Positions 52,158 through 61,002 of a DNA stretch of 64,000 nucleotides are shown piece after piece; position 1 is the stretch's first letter; each line of letters opens with the position of its first letter. The notes under the pieces are model-generated. The model was not told the DNA's origin. It made no database searches and worked only from the letters and a program-made list of their open reading frames with translations. Made by a program: the position numbers and the translations under genes. The stretch is from JAVKBW01 sp040222995 (GTDB lineage Bacteria > Pseudomonadota > Alphaproteobacteria > UBA8366 > Aestuariispiraceae), in contig JAVKBW010000097.1 of the NCBI GenBank assembly GCA_040222995.1, forward strand, positions 186,001 through 250,000. Direction: 5' to 3'.

Positions 52158-53356
52158 ACCCTCGACAGTGCGGTGACGCCGGGCAGGTCGCGCCCCTCCA
52201 TCCATTCCAGGAACGCGCCGCCGGCGGTCGACACATAGGTGAACGATTCCAGTGCATCGGCATGTTTCAGTGCGGCGACCGTGTCGCCGCCACCGGCGAT
52301 GGAGGCCAGTTTTCCTTGTTCGGTCAGGGCCGCTGCGGCCTTTGCGACGGCGACGGTTCCCTCGTCGAACGGGCTGATTTCGAATGCGCCCATCGGGCCG
52401 TTCCAGACCAGCGTGCGGCACCCGGAAAGGCGTTGCACCAGATCGTCGGCGGAAGCCTTCCCGATATCGAGGATCATCTGGTCGTCCGCAACGGCGTCGA
52501 TCGGAACGGTTTGCGCGCCGGGCGTGGGTTCGAAGGCGGGGGCGACCCGGGCGTCGACCGGCAGCACGATTTCGCAGGACGCGGCCGCCGCGCGGTCAAG
52601 AATGTCGCGGGCGGTATCGGCCAGATCGGTTTCGCACAGGCTTTTGCCGACGGAAATTCCCTGCGCCGACAAAAAGGTATTCGCCATGCCGCCGCCGATG
52701 ATAAGCATGTCGACCTTGTCCATCAGATGTTCCAGCACCTGCAGTTTGGTCGAGACTTTCGCGCCGCCGACAATGGCGGCGACCGGACGTTTCGGGTCGC
52801 CGAGCGCGGCATTCAGCGCCTTCAGTTCGGCTTCCATATTGCGGCCGGCGAAAGCAGGCAGGCGGTGGGCGATGGCATGGGTCGACGCATGGGCCCGGTG
52901 CGCGGCGGAAAACGCATCGTTGACATAGATATCGCCCAGGGCCGCGAGCTGTTCGGCGAAATCCTCGTCATCCGCTTCCTCGCCGGGATAAAACCGAAGG
53001 TTCTCCAGCATGACGACCGCGCCGGGCTCTGCGCCTTCAATCGCGGCCTTCGCGGCATCGCCAATGCAGTCGGCGGCTGTTTCAACAGGCCGTCCAAGCG
53101 CTTCCGACAGGGCCGGCGCGATGGGCGCCAGCGACATTTCCGGCACGCGCTTACCCTTGGGACGGCCGAAATGCGACATCAACACCACCTGAATGCCCTT
53201 GGCCGTCAGATCGTCGACCGTCGGTTTCAACCGTTCCAGCCGCGTGGCGTCGGTCACCCGGTCACCATCCATCGGCACGTTCAGGTCGCCTCTTACCAGG
53301 GCGACTTTTGCGCTTGGGTCGATATCGTCGATTGTCAGAAAGGTGTTGGTCGTCAT
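52154..53356 (-). CDS. pgk: Phosphoglycerate kinase
   Basis: A 400-residue glycolytic enzyme transferring phosphate between 1,3-bisphosphoglycerate and ADP. RGDLNVPM, SHFGRPKG, MLENLRFYPGE, VNDAFSAAHRAHAS, the GGAKVSTKL loop and the C-terminal AGGGDT nucleotide motif are all seen. ATG 53356 has GGTGGA upstream. No gap or fba gene lies nearby. It converges with the methyltransferase gene with overlapping stops. Confidence 0.97.
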   Translation of the reverse strand: MTTNTFLTIDDIDPSAKVALVRGDLNVPMDGDRVTDATRLERLKPTVDDLTAKGIQVVLMSHFGRPKGKRVPEMSLAPIAPALSEALGRPVETAADCIGDAAKAAIEGAEPGAVVMLENLRFYPGEEADDEDFAEQLAALGDIYVNDAFSAAHRAHASTHAIAHRLPAFAGRNMEAELKALNAALGDPKRPVAAIVGGAKVSTKLQVLEHLMDKVDMLIIGGGMANTFLSAQGISVGKSLCETDLADTARDILDRAAAASCEIVLPVDARVAPAFEPTPGAQTVPIDAVADDQMILDIGKASADDLVQRLSGCRTLVWNGPMGAFEISPFDEGTVAVAKAAAALTEQGKLASIAGGGDTVAALKHADALESFTYVSTAGGAFLEWMEGRDLPGVTALSRV

Positions 53357-53415
53357 TTTGTCCACCGTAGTTGGAAACCGAATTCGGGGCATGGGATAGC
53401 GCATGGATTGGGCCT

Positions 53416-53689
53416 AGGCCGTAGACTCATAAACGAAGAGAGTTTTTGCTGACCGGCTCGGTCTGTCAATGCCAGGAAATTCGCCGAAGGCGATGCCTGT
53501 GCATCGGCAAGGCGGATTGACGCCGCAGGGGCAGCCCGACCGGCCAGCCGTTCCGGCCCGGCGGATCTGGCGCGCCAATCGCCTGTCGATCTTGCCCGAT
53601 GCCGTTGCATCGCGCTGCAATCGCCAGACGTCCGGTCCATCCAGATCCGTCACGGGCAAAATCCTCTCTCGTTTATGAGTTTACGGCCT
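53416..53689. mobile_element. MITE-like element 2 with inverted ends
   Basis: The left end AGGCCGTAGACTCATAAACG... (53416-53449) and right end (53656-53689, reading AGGCCGTAAACTCATAAACG... on the minus strand) are 34-base imperfect inverted repeats. The 274-base element has no transposase. It fills most of the 428-base space between pgk and gmd and ends about 95 bases before gmd. Confidence 0.65.
53491..53506. repeat. Internal hairpin shared with MITE-like element 1
   Basis: CGATGC and GCATCG flank CTGT, within GCCGAAGGCGATGCC. The same motif in element 1 suggests common ancestry or a nested REP-like unit. Confidence 0.5.
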
Positions 53690-53784
53690 GGACCAGAGGC
53701 TTGATGCGGGCGATTATGGCTGGGGGTTGACCAAGCGCCGGACGGCACCTACCAAGCGAACGATAATTTCAGGGTCATGCAGTC

Positions 53785-54825
53785 ATGAAACGAGCACTCA
53801 TCACCGGCATTACCGGTCAGGACGGTTCCTATCTGGCCGAGTTTCTGTTGCAGAAAGGGTACGAGGTGCACGGGCTGATGCGCCGCGCCTCCACCTTCAC
53901 GACAGATCGTATCGATCATCTGTACCGGGACCCGCACGAACCATCGCCGCGCCTGATCCTGCATTTCGGCGATCTTTCCGATGCGTCCGGCATTCGCCGT
54001 GTTCTCGGCAAGGTGCGGCCGGACGAAGTATACAATCTGGCGGCGCAGAGCCACGTCCGCGTCAGTTTCGATCAGCCGGAATATACGGCGGATGTGGTTG
54101 CGACAGGCGCGCTGCGGCTGTTTGACGCGATCCGTGACTATCAGATCGAAACCGACCGCAAGGTGCGGGTGTACCAGGCCGGAAGTTCGGAAATGTTCGG
54201 CGCGGCCAACCCGCCGCAACTTGAAACGACGCCGTTCTACCCGCGCAGCCCCTATGCCGTCGGCAAGGTCGCCGCCTACTGGTACGCAGTGAACTACCGT
54301 GAGGCTTATGATCTGTTCATCTCGAACGGCATTCTGTTCAACCATGAAAGCCCGCGGCGCGGCGAAACCTTCGTTACCCGAAAGATCACACGGGCGGTCG
54401 GGCGTATCCGGCACGGTTTGCAGGAAAAGGTGTATCTCGGCAATCTGGACGCCAAGCGCGACTGGGGTTTCGCGGGCGACTATGTCGAATCGATGTGGCT
54501 GATGCTGCAAGCCGACAAGCCCGACGACTTTGTCGTCGCGACCGGTGAAACCCGGTCTGTTCGGGATTTTCTGGAAGCCGCCTTCGGCTATGCCGGGCTG
54601 ACCTGGCAGGAACATGTGGAATTCGATCCGCGTTACCTGCGGCCGACCGAAGTCGATTGTCTGCTGGGCGACGCGACGAAGGCGCGAGAAACGCTGGACT
54701 GGTCGCCTAAAGTATCGTTCGACGAGCTGGTGAAGATGATGGTCGATAATGATATCGAAATGGCCGCGCAGGAACGCACATTGACCGATGCCGGTCATGT
54801 CATTTCCGCCCGGACCTCGATTTGA
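53785..54825 (+). CDS. gmd: GDP-mannose 4,6-dehydratase
   Basis: A 346-residue NADP-dependent enzyme, first step from GDP-mannose to GDP-fucose and other deoxysugars. ALITGITGQDGSYLAEFLL, NLAAQSHVRVSF, the catalytic GSSEMFG and SPYAVGK motifs, and FNHESPRRG are diagnostic. fcl follows 12 bases later. The product probably enters LPS O-antigen or exopolysaccharide. Confidence 0.97.
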   Translation: MKRALITGITGQDGSYLAEFLLQKGYEVHGLMRRASTFTTDRIDHLYRDPHEPSPRLILHFGDLSDASGIRRVLGKVRPDEVYNLAAQSHVRVSFDQPEYTADVVATGALRLFDAIRDYQIETDRKVRVYQAGSSEMFGAANPPQLETTPFYPRSPYAVGKVAAYWYAVNYREAYDLFISNGILFNHESPRRGETFVTRKITRAVGRIRHGLQEKVYLGNLDAKRDWGFAGDYVESMWLMLQADKPDDFVVATGETRSVRDFLEAAFGYAGLTWQEHVEFDPRYLRPTEVDCLLGDATKARETLDWSPKVSFDELVKMMVDNDIEMAAQERTLTDAGHVISARTSI

Positions 54826-54837
54826 GGACGCGCGGCG

Positions 54838-55779
54838 GTGATTGATGCCTCGGCCAGGGTATTCGTGGCGGGCCATCGCGGCATGGTCGGGTCGGCGGTC
54901 AGCCGGGCCCTTCGCGCCGCCGGTTATACGGATATTCTGGAACGCAGCCGCGCCGAACTCGATCTGACCGATCGTGGTTCGGTCGACGCCTTTCTGGCGG
55001 CGGAAAAACCCGATGCGGTGATCGACGCGGCGGCGAAGGTCGGCGGCATCGTCGCCAACGACATCTATTCCGGCGACTTCATCCGCGAGAACCTGTTGAT
55101 CCAGACCAACCTTATCGACGCCGCGTACCGGCACGGCGTGAAGAAGTTCGTGTTTCTGGGATCGACCTGCATCTATCCGAAACACTGCGAGCAGCCGATG
55201 CGGGAAGACGCCCTGCTGTCAGGCTCGCTGGAGCCGACCAACGAGGCCTATGCGGTCGCCAAGATCGCCGGCATCGTCATGTGCCGGTCCTATGCGAAAC
55301 AGTTCGGGTTCAATGCTGTCAGTCTGCTGCCGACCAATCTTTACGGACCGGGCGACAATTTCGATCTCGAAACCAGCCATGTCATTCCGGCCCTGATGCG
55401 CAAGGCGCATGAAGCGAAGGTTTCGGGCGCGAAATCGATGCAGGTCTGGGGGTCGGGCGAACCGACGCGGGAATTCCTGCATGTCGACGATCTGGCCGAT
55501 GCGATCCGTTTCGTGCTCGAAAATGTCGATGAGTCGGATGATGATCTGCTGAATGTCGGCTCGGGTCAGGAAATCACCATCGGCGATCTGGTGCGCACGA
55601 TATGCGATGTCGTCGGCTATGATGGACTGCTCGACTTTGACAGATCGAAGCCCGACGGAACGCCGCGAAAACTTTCGGACCCGTCCAAGCTGGCGGCCCG
55701 TGGCTGGCGCGCATCGACATCTTTGCGGGATGGTCTGGCCTCGGTATATGACTGGTTCAGGCAGAACCACGCCGGTTAG
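54838..55779 (+). CDS. fcl: GDP-L-fucose synthase
   Basis: A 313-residue epimerase/reductase finishing GDP-L-fucose synthesis. VAGHRGMVGSAV, FLGSTCIYPK, the YAVAKIAG active site, LLPTNLYGPGDNF and SHVIPALMRK are typical. The start is GTG 54838, with GAGGA upstream; no in-frame ATG lies near. It forms a pair with gmd. Confidence 0.96.
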   Translation: MIDASARVFVAGHRGMVGSAVSRALRAAGYTDILERSRAELDLTDRGSVDAFLAAEKPDAVIDAAAKVGGIVANDIYSGDFIRENLLIQTNLIDAAYRHGVKKFVFLGSTCIYPKHCEQPMREDALLSGSLEPTNEAYAVAKIAGIVMCRSYAKQFGFNAVSLLPTNLYGPGDNFDLETSHVIPALMRKAHEAKVSGAKSMQVWGSGEPTREFLHVDDLADAIRFVLENVDESDDDLLNVGSGQEITIGDLVRTICDVVGYDGLLDFDRSKPDGTPRKLSDPSKLAARGWRASTSLRDGLASVYDWFRQNHAG

Positions 55780-56124
55780 TCAGGCTCGACCGTACCGCCG
55801 CCGCAGCTCGTACTCGGCGATCAGGCGGTTGTTAAGTTCACGCCTGTCATTCAGTTTGAAGATCAGCAGTATCGCCAGCGCCGGTACCGCGCAGATAGCC
55901 ACAAGCGCCAGAATGCCGATCCACAACTGTTCGGAGAATATGGAAAACGTTATGCCCAGAGCGAGCGCGACAACAGGCGTGAAAACGATGGTGAACACGA
56001 TTTCCCGAATTTCCCTGTTCAGCCGCAGGCTGGTTTTCGCGATGGCCGTTTCCGCGAGATGCGTCGTCGCGAGACGCAGGGTCTCGTCACGCACAACCTT
56101 CGGTGAATTCAGGTTGTCAACCAT
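55780..56124 (-). CDS. Hypothetical two-helix membrane protein
   Basis: Unrecognised. 114 residues with two hydrophobic helices (about 41-60 and 68-90) and charged ends (RLNREIREIVF, NDRRELNNRLIAEYELRRR). Its stop directly abuts that of fcl. It is divergent from the stress-protein gene, with the FNR-type box lying between them, so both could be oxygen-controlled. Confidence 0.6.
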   Translation of the reverse strand: MVDNLNSPKVVRDETLRLATTHLAETAIAKTSLRLNREIREIVFTIVFTPVVALALGITFSIFSEQLWIGILALVAICAVPALAILLIFKLNDRRELNNRLIAEYELRRRYGRA

Positions 56125-56179
56125 ACATATTGGTTACAATGATTGGAAATTTCGGGCAAGTTGACCATGTTAACGGTCA

Positions 56180-56193
56180 TTGATCGAAATCAA
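56180..56193. promoter_or_regulatory. FNR/FixK-type box upstream of the universal stress protein gene
   Basis: TTGATCGAAATCAA is a perfect match to the TTGAT-N4-ATCAA consensus. The nearest -10-like sequences are TACGAT (56222-56227) and TATAAA (56228-56233). A start near 56234 would put the box about 47 bases upstream, close to but not exactly the class II position. Confidence 0.6.
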
Positions 56194-56265
56194 GGCAACA
56201 CAAGGCCCGACGGGCGCAGAGTACGATTATAAACGGATTTTTGCAGAATGAGAGGAATACAGACC

Positions 56266-57096
56266 ATGTCGTTAACGAGCATTCTTGTTCATGTCGATGC
56301 GAGCGATCGCGCGAAACGTAATTTGTCAGCCGCCATCAAGCTGGCCGAAACCCATGACGCTCATCTGACAGGCCTTTTCGTTAAGGCGCCGACGGCGCTG
56401 CCGACCTATGCATCGGTGCATGTACCGCCTGAAGTGTTCGAAATGCTCGAACAGGACATGGAAAAACAGGCGGACGATGCCGAAAAACTTTTCCGGGATG
56501 CTGTAAAACAGGCTGGCCGCGACGACCGTTCCGACTGGAATCATGCTGCCGGCCCGGTCGCCGATACGATTGCGCGGATCGGTCGCTGTTCCGACCTGGT
56601 CGTTATCGGTCAGGAAGACGAAGACATCGACGTCGTGACCTACCGGGACGCGCCGGATGATATCGTCTTTTCCGCCGGACGGCCGGTGCTGGTTGTGCCC
56701 TACACGGGTATTGCCGGCAGCATGGGTGAAAACATTCTGGTCGCCTGGGATCACAGTCGTGAATCCGCACGCGCCGTTGCGGATGCGATGCCGTTTCTCG
56801 AACGGGCGAAATCGGTATCGGTCGTCTCCGTCGATCCCAAGCATTCCGAAGGCGATGTGCCGGGCGCCGATATCGCCCGTTATCTCAGCGAGCATGGCAT
56901 CGATGTTACGGTGAACCGGTTTACCGACAAGGAACTTGCGGTGGATGACGTGTTGTTGAATCAGGTGGCCGACAGCGGTGCGGACATGCTGGTCATGGGC
57001 GCCTACGGTCATTCCCGGCTTCGGGAAATGGTTCTGGGCGGCGTAACCCGGCATATTCTCGATCACATGACCGTACCGGTGCTGATGTCGCACTAG
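56266..57096 (+). CDS. Universal stress protein with two UspA domains
   Basis: A 276-residue protein with two tandem UspA folds (about 3-140 and 150-275). ATP-binding G-x2-G-x9-GS-like segments are seen in the second half (MGAYGHSRLREMVLGG). Such proteins support survival under starvation, redox stress or low oxygen. GAGGA precedes ATG 56266. The FNR-type box upstream suggests induction when oxygen is scarce. Confidence 0.92.
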   Translation: MSLTSILVHVDASDRAKRNLSAAIKLAETHDAHLTGLFVKAPTALPTYASVHVPPEVFEMLEQDMEKQADDAEKLFRDAVKQAGRDDRSDWNHAAGPVADTIARIGRCSDLVVIGQEDEDIDVVTYRDAPDDIVFSAGRPVLVVPYTGIAGSMGENILVAWDHSRESARAVADAMPFLERAKSVSVVSVDPKHSEGDVPGADIARYLSEHGIDVTVNRFTDKELAVDDVLLNQVADSGADMLVMGAYGHSRLREMVLGGVTRHILDHMTVPVLMSH

Positions 57097-57111
57097 GGCG
57101 ACGCACCTGTT

Positions 57112-58596
57112 CTATACGGCAACGACCTTGACGACCCCATCCTTCGGCAAGGGGTCGTTGGGGCCCAGGTCGTTGAGAACGCGGAACGCCAGTTCGTTGT
57201 ATTTGCCGAACGGCATGGTCCGCGACAGCGATGCTATCGTGTCGCCTCCATAGATGGGCACGATGATCAGACGGCGCGGTTTGATCTGCGCCGCGGCTTC
57301 CTTGCTGATACGTTCGAAACTGTAGGTCGTGCGCCGAAGGCCGGTCTGGAACTCTCTTGTCTTGTTCGGCACCGTCGCGAAGATAAATCGGTAAACCTGA
57401 TTGTTGTCTCCGCGGATCGCGACCAGCCGGAGATCCAGCTTCGTATTGCCTGAAGAACCGACGGTGGTGCCGGTCGCCGCTTCTCTGCCGTTTACAGATA
57501 TCGATTCGACACCGTCGACCCGGGTGTCCCGGGTCCAGTCGTATTGCAGATATTCGGTCATCGAAACGCCCCGGGCGGTCTTGCCCATGTCGAAAACGAT
57601 CACGCCGCCGCCGGGGTGATTGGCGGTGACCTTGCTGGCACTGTTTCGAAGCACGAAGCCTTCCGGTACGGTGAACCGGAACCGCAGTTCCGGATGAATG
57701 AAGTCCCGCCCGTCGATGAAACCCTGTGACGGATCGTCGCCGTACAGCATGCCGTTGATCCGGTCCAGATAGGCGTCGCGGCCGGTATACGGATTCGGTG
57801 GCCGGCTCACCGCCGCCAGGCGTTCCGCCTGCTGAACCCGTTCTATCGTGCGCGGATGGGTCGCCAGCATGTTGTAGTCGTCAACCGTGTTCGGGTCCTG
57901 TCCGGCCCGTTCGGCCTCTAAGCGGGAATGATCCCGCAGCGACGACAGGAAATCCGTCATCGCATCCGGGCTGTATCCGGCCTTGCTCATATAGCGGATG
58001 CCCAGCGTGTCGGCTTCCAGTTCCTGCGATTGGGAAAATTGCTGGATAAAGACGCCGGCCCCTTGTCCGGCAAGGTTCGCCGCTGCCGAGCTGCCGGTCA
58101 GGATGCCGACCAGCCCGACGCCAAGCTGCGCCAGTTGCGACTGGCTCAGGCGTTCCGCCGTATGACGGGCGGTGACATGGCCGATTTCGTGTGAAATCAC
58201 ACCGGCCAGTTCGGCCTCGTTTGACGCCAGCGCCATCAGCCCGCGCGATACATACACATAACCGCCGGGCAGGGCGAAGGCGTTGACGATGGGGGAATTC
58301 ACCACGGTGAATTTGTAGGGAAACCTGTACTCGGCGAATTCCGCCGCCTTGTTGCCGATCGACGTTACATAGCTCTGAACGCGCGCATTGTCGTATTCGC
58401 CGCCGAACTGTTTCAGCAGAATCGGATGTTGCTTCTTCCCCATCGCGATATCGTCTTCGACGGAATAGAACCCGGTGAAGCTGCTGTCGCCGGTCGCCTT
58501 GTTGGTGCTGACGCAACCCGTAAGCACTGCGCCGCAGGCGCAGGCGCCGCCTGCCAGAAAATGGCGTCGAGACCGGTCGATGGGTGATATATGCAT
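57112..58596 (-). CDS. M48 family zinc metalloprotease, predicted Tat lipoprotein
   Basis: A 494-residue BepA/YfgC-like protease. SRRHFLAGG (twin Arg at 10-11) followed by lipobox LTGC (Cys28) suggests Tat export and lipidation. Zinc ligands are in SHEIGH (136-140) and ELEAD (192-196). The protein continues past the peptidase into a middle domain (RFRFTVPEGFVLRN) and a C-terminal LysM-like part (LAFRVLNDLGP). Members watch over outer-membrane protein assembly. The start at ATG 58596 has AGGA upstream; the longer frame is not needed. Confidence 0.9.
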   Translation of the reverse strand: MHISPIDRSRRHFLAGGACACGAVLTGCVSTNKATGDSSFTGFYSVEDDIAMGKKQHPILLKQFGGEYDNARVQSYVTSIGNKAAEFAEYRFPYKFTVVNSPIVNAFALPGGYVYVSRGLMALASNEAELAGVISHEIGHVTARHTAERLSQSQLAQLGVGLVGILTGSSAAANLAGQGAGVFIQQFSQSQELEADTLGIRYMSKAGYSPDAMTDFLSSLRDHSRLEAERAGQDPNTVDDYNMLATHPRTIERVQQAERLAAVSRPPNPYTGRDAYLDRINGMLYGDDPSQGFIDGRDFIHPELRFRFTVPEGFVLRNSASKVTANHPGGGVIVFDMGKTARGVSMTEYLQYDWTRDTRVDGVESISVNGREAATGTTVGSSGNTKLDLRLVAIRGDNNQVYRFIFATVPNKTREFQTGLRRTTYSFERISKEAAAQIKPRRLIIVPIYGGDTIASLSRTMPFGKYNELAFRVLNDLGPNDPLPKDGVVKVVAV

Positions 58597-58799
58597 AGCG
58601 TCTTGTCCTGTTGGAACTTTATGACGGTCAATTGCGTTAGAAATAGGGTCGAATTGCGGAAGTTTTACCATTGAATACCAAAAAAGAAACAAAAGTGCCC
58701 GATGATTCACGTAGACTCTGCGGCATTGTTGTGGATTCTTAAAAGTGTGGAGGGGTCTGCATGAATTGTTTCGAAAAAGAACAGACAGGGGTAAATAAC

Positions 58800-59675
58800 A
58801 TGAAAATCAATTGGCGCACGATCAGTATCCTGGCTATTTCGTCTACGATGCTTGCAGGATGTGCTGTCAGCAGCCTGCCCGATATCAAATCGCAAACGCC
58901 TCCGGGCGGCGAATACGAAGCCAACCTGCATTCCGGCTACGTTGAGCTTGCGGAAATGGAAGCGGCGGAAACCGACTGGTCCGACGCTGAGACATTTACC
59001 CTGCGGGCACGCAGCGTTCTGGAAGGTAACAACCCGGCGCCTGAGGAAATCGCGGCGCGCGACCTGCCTGCCGATATGGTCGGTACGTTGACTGACGCCC
59101 GCGTTCGTCTGGTTCAGGCCCTTAGCGATGGCGGTGCGCAGAAAGCGCCGGAAGCAGCGGCGCTCGCGCAGGTGATGTTCGATTGCTGGATGCAGGAACA
59201 GGAAGAAAACATTCAGCCGGCGGACATTGCCGCCTGCCGGTCCGATTTCGAATTGTGGATGCGGACGCTGGAAGCCGCGCTGGAGCCGGTTGTCGCAGCC
59301 GCCCCGGAACCGGAGCCTGAACCCGCTTCCGAACCGGCCGCGCTTCCCGGTGCGATGATCGTGTTCTTCGACTTTGACAGCGCGTCGATTTCCGAAGTCG
59401 AACAGATCACTGTAACGGAAGCGGTCCGGGCATTCCGCGAAAGCGGCGCGTCGTCGCTCGCATTGACCGGCCATACCGACAAGTCGGGCGCGAACGACTA
59501 CAACGTGGCGCTTTCGAAAAAGCGGGTTGATGCTGTGGCGGATGCGTTGCGGGCGCGCGGCATTGCCGACAGTGCGATCAAGATCGCCGCTTCCGGTGAA
59601 AGCAAACCGGCTATCGATACGGCGGACGGGGTGAAAGAACGCCTCAACCGTCGTGTGGTGATCAACTTCGAATAA
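58800..59675 (+). CDS. OmpA-family lipoprotein, copy 1
   Basis: A 291-residue lipoprotein: signal with lipobox MLAGC (Cys21), a helical part (about 40-170) with SVLEGNNPAPEE and CWMQEQEEN, an acidic Pro/Glu linker, then an OmpA/MotB-like peptidoglycan-binding domain (FFDFDSASISE, LTGHTDKSGANDYN, RLNRRVVINF). It probably ties the outer membrane to the cell wall. CAGGGG precedes ATG 58800, chosen over ATG 58761 to place the signal properly. A near-identical copy follows. Confidence 0.92.
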   Translation: MKINWRTISILAISSTMLAGCAVSSLPDIKSQTPPGGEYEANLHSGYVELAEMEAAETDWSDAETFTLRARSVLEGNNPAPEEIAARDLPADMVGTLTDARVRLVQALSDGGAQKAPEAAALAQVMFDCWMQEQEENIQPADIAACRSDFELWMRTLEAALEPVVAAAPEPEPEPASEPAALPGAMIVFFDFDSASISEVEQITVTEAVRAFRESGASSLALTGHTDKSGANDYNVALSKKRVDAVADALRARGIADSAIKIAASGESKPAIDTADGVKERLNRRVVINFE

Positions 59676-59702
59676 GCCGTCTACGGTTTTATAGCTGAAC
59701 GG

Positions 59703-59731
59703 GGGCCGCGGCTTTTGCTGCGGCCCTTTTT
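59703..59731 (+). terminator. Rho-independent terminator of OmpA-like copy 1
   Basis: GGGCCGC (59703-59709) pairs with GCGGCCC (59720-59726), followed by TTTTT. A strong signal; a close copy lies after the second gene. Confidence 0.85.
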
Positions 59732-59992
59732 CGTGCCGTAGCTGGCAGGCACTTCGCCGCAGGCGCTTTCCGCCAGGACTTTCAGTCTTGAACGAACTAC
59801 AATTGCTTCGTTCATTTGTCTTTCTCTACGTAAACCGTCCATGCGTTGGATTATGTTGAACTTTGGCATGATTGATAAAGTTTTACCCTTGTAAATAGAG
59901 AAAGACACATTACATACCATTTACAGAAAAAATATATCCGAGGCGCAGATTCCGGCGGTACGGCGGGGTCACGGCTACTTGCGTCCAAACCG

Positions 59993-59998
59993 TATAAT
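59993..59998 (+). promoter_or_regulatory. -10 element (TATAAT) of OmpA-like copy 2
   Basis: A perfect TATAAT about 50 bases before the start codon. No good -35 element is found at 16-18 bases. Confidence 0.4.
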
Positions 59999-60047
59999 TT
60001 CTCATCATCCATAACGTTATGCTCGTAATGAGCCTAAAGAGGAAAAC

Positions 60048-60929
60048 ATGAAAACTTTTTGGCCGACGATAGGCGCTCTGACAGTGTCATCTTTGATGTT
60101 GGGCGGGTGTGCTGTCACCAGTCTGCCCGACATTAAGTCGCAAACACCTTCTGGCGGAGAATACGAAGCCAGCCTGCACTCCGGATATGTGGAGCTCGCT
60201 GAAATGGAAGCGGCGGAGGCCGATTGGCTTGACGCCGATGTATTTACCCTTCGAGCGCGCAGCGTCCTCGAAGGCAACAATCCGGCGCCCGAAGAAATTT
60301 CGGCGCGTGACTTGCCGGCCGATATGGTGGGCGCCCTTACAAATGCCCGCGTTCGTCTGATTCAGGCTCTCGGAGACGGCGCTGCGCAGAAAGCGCCGGA
60401 AGCGGCGGCAATGGCTCAGGTCATGTTCGATTGCTGGATGCAGGAACAGGAAGAAAACCATCAGCCGGCTGATATTGCCGCCTGCCGGGCCGATTTTGAA
60501 ATGTGGATGCAGAAAGTCGATGCCGCGCTTGAGCCGGTCGTAACAGCACCACCGGAACCGGTACCAGCCGTGGAACCTGTCCCGGAACCCGTCGTTGTTC
60601 CCGGCGCGATGATCGTTTTCTTTGATTTCGACAGTGCGGCAATCGCCGAAGGTGAACAGATCACCATTGCTGACGCCGTTCGAACTTTCCGGGAAAGCGG
60701 CGCTTCCACGCTTGCCCTGATCGGTCATACGGACAGGTCAGGCTCCAACGACTATAATGCACTGCTTTCGAAGAGGCGGGTCGATGCGATTGCGGATGCC
60801 TTGCGGGCGCGTGGAATCGCCGATAGCGACATCAAGGTTGCTTCTTCGGGTGAAACCAATCCGGCGATCAATACAGCGGACGGCATTAAGGAACGCCTCA
60901 ACCGCCGGGTTGTCATCACATTCGAATAA
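60048..60929 (+). CDS. OmpA-family lipoprotein, copy 2
   Basis: A 293-residue paralogue of copy 1 with the same plan: lipobox MLGGC (Cys21), SLPDIKSQTP, SVLEGNNPAPEE, CWMQEQEEN, a Pro/Val linker with alternating EPVP, and the OmpA domain ending RLNRRVVITF. Most residues agree outside the signal and linker, showing recent tandem duplication including the terminator. GAGGA precedes the ATG. Confidence 0.93.
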   Translation: MKTFWPTIGALTVSSLMLGGCAVTSLPDIKSQTPSGGEYEASLHSGYVELAEMEAAEADWLDADVFTLRARSVLEGNNPAPEEISARDLPADMVGALTNARVRLIQALGDGAAQKAPEAAAMAQVMFDCWMQEQEENHQPADIAACRADFEMWMQKVDAALEPVVTAPPEPVPAVEPVPEPVVVPGAMIVFFDFDSAAIAEGEQITIADAVRTFRESGASTLALIGHTDRSGSNDYNALLSKRRVDAIADALRARGIADSDIKVASSGETNPAINTADGIKERLNRRVVITFE

Positions 60930-60957
60930 GCGCCTGCAGTACTAGGTGTTGAAAGAC

Positions 60958-60986
60958 GGGCCGCGGCATCTGCTGCGGCCCGTTTT
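60958..60986 (+). terminator. Rho-independent terminator of OmpA-like copy 2
   Basis: GGGCCGC (60958-60964) pairs with GCGGCCC (60975-60981), followed by GTTTT. Sequence and loop closely match the terminator of copy 1. Confidence 0.8.
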
Positions 60987-61002
60987 CGTGCAGGCCAGGG
61001 GA

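Larger units (their letters stand above)
59676..60047. other. Intergenic region between the two OmpA-like genes
   Basis: 372 bases. It holds the terminator of copy 1, an AT-rich stretch (59840-59940) and a perfect TATAAT -10 element for copy 2. A minus-strand frame at 59681-59920 overlaps the terminator and was not accepted. Confidence 0.6.

Noticed and set aside
51887..53452. Plus-strand open frame of 521 codons
   Set aside because: Antisense of pgk and out of frame with the methyltransferase gene it begins in.
53414..53659. Minus-strand 81-codon frame inside MITE-like element 2
   Set aside because: Lies almost wholly in a repeat element, Arg/Gly/Pro-rich, no transposase motifs.
59681..59920. 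Minus-strand 79-codon frame between the OmpA-like genes
   Set aside because: Runs into the strong terminator stem of the plus-strand gene and has no recognisable pattern.
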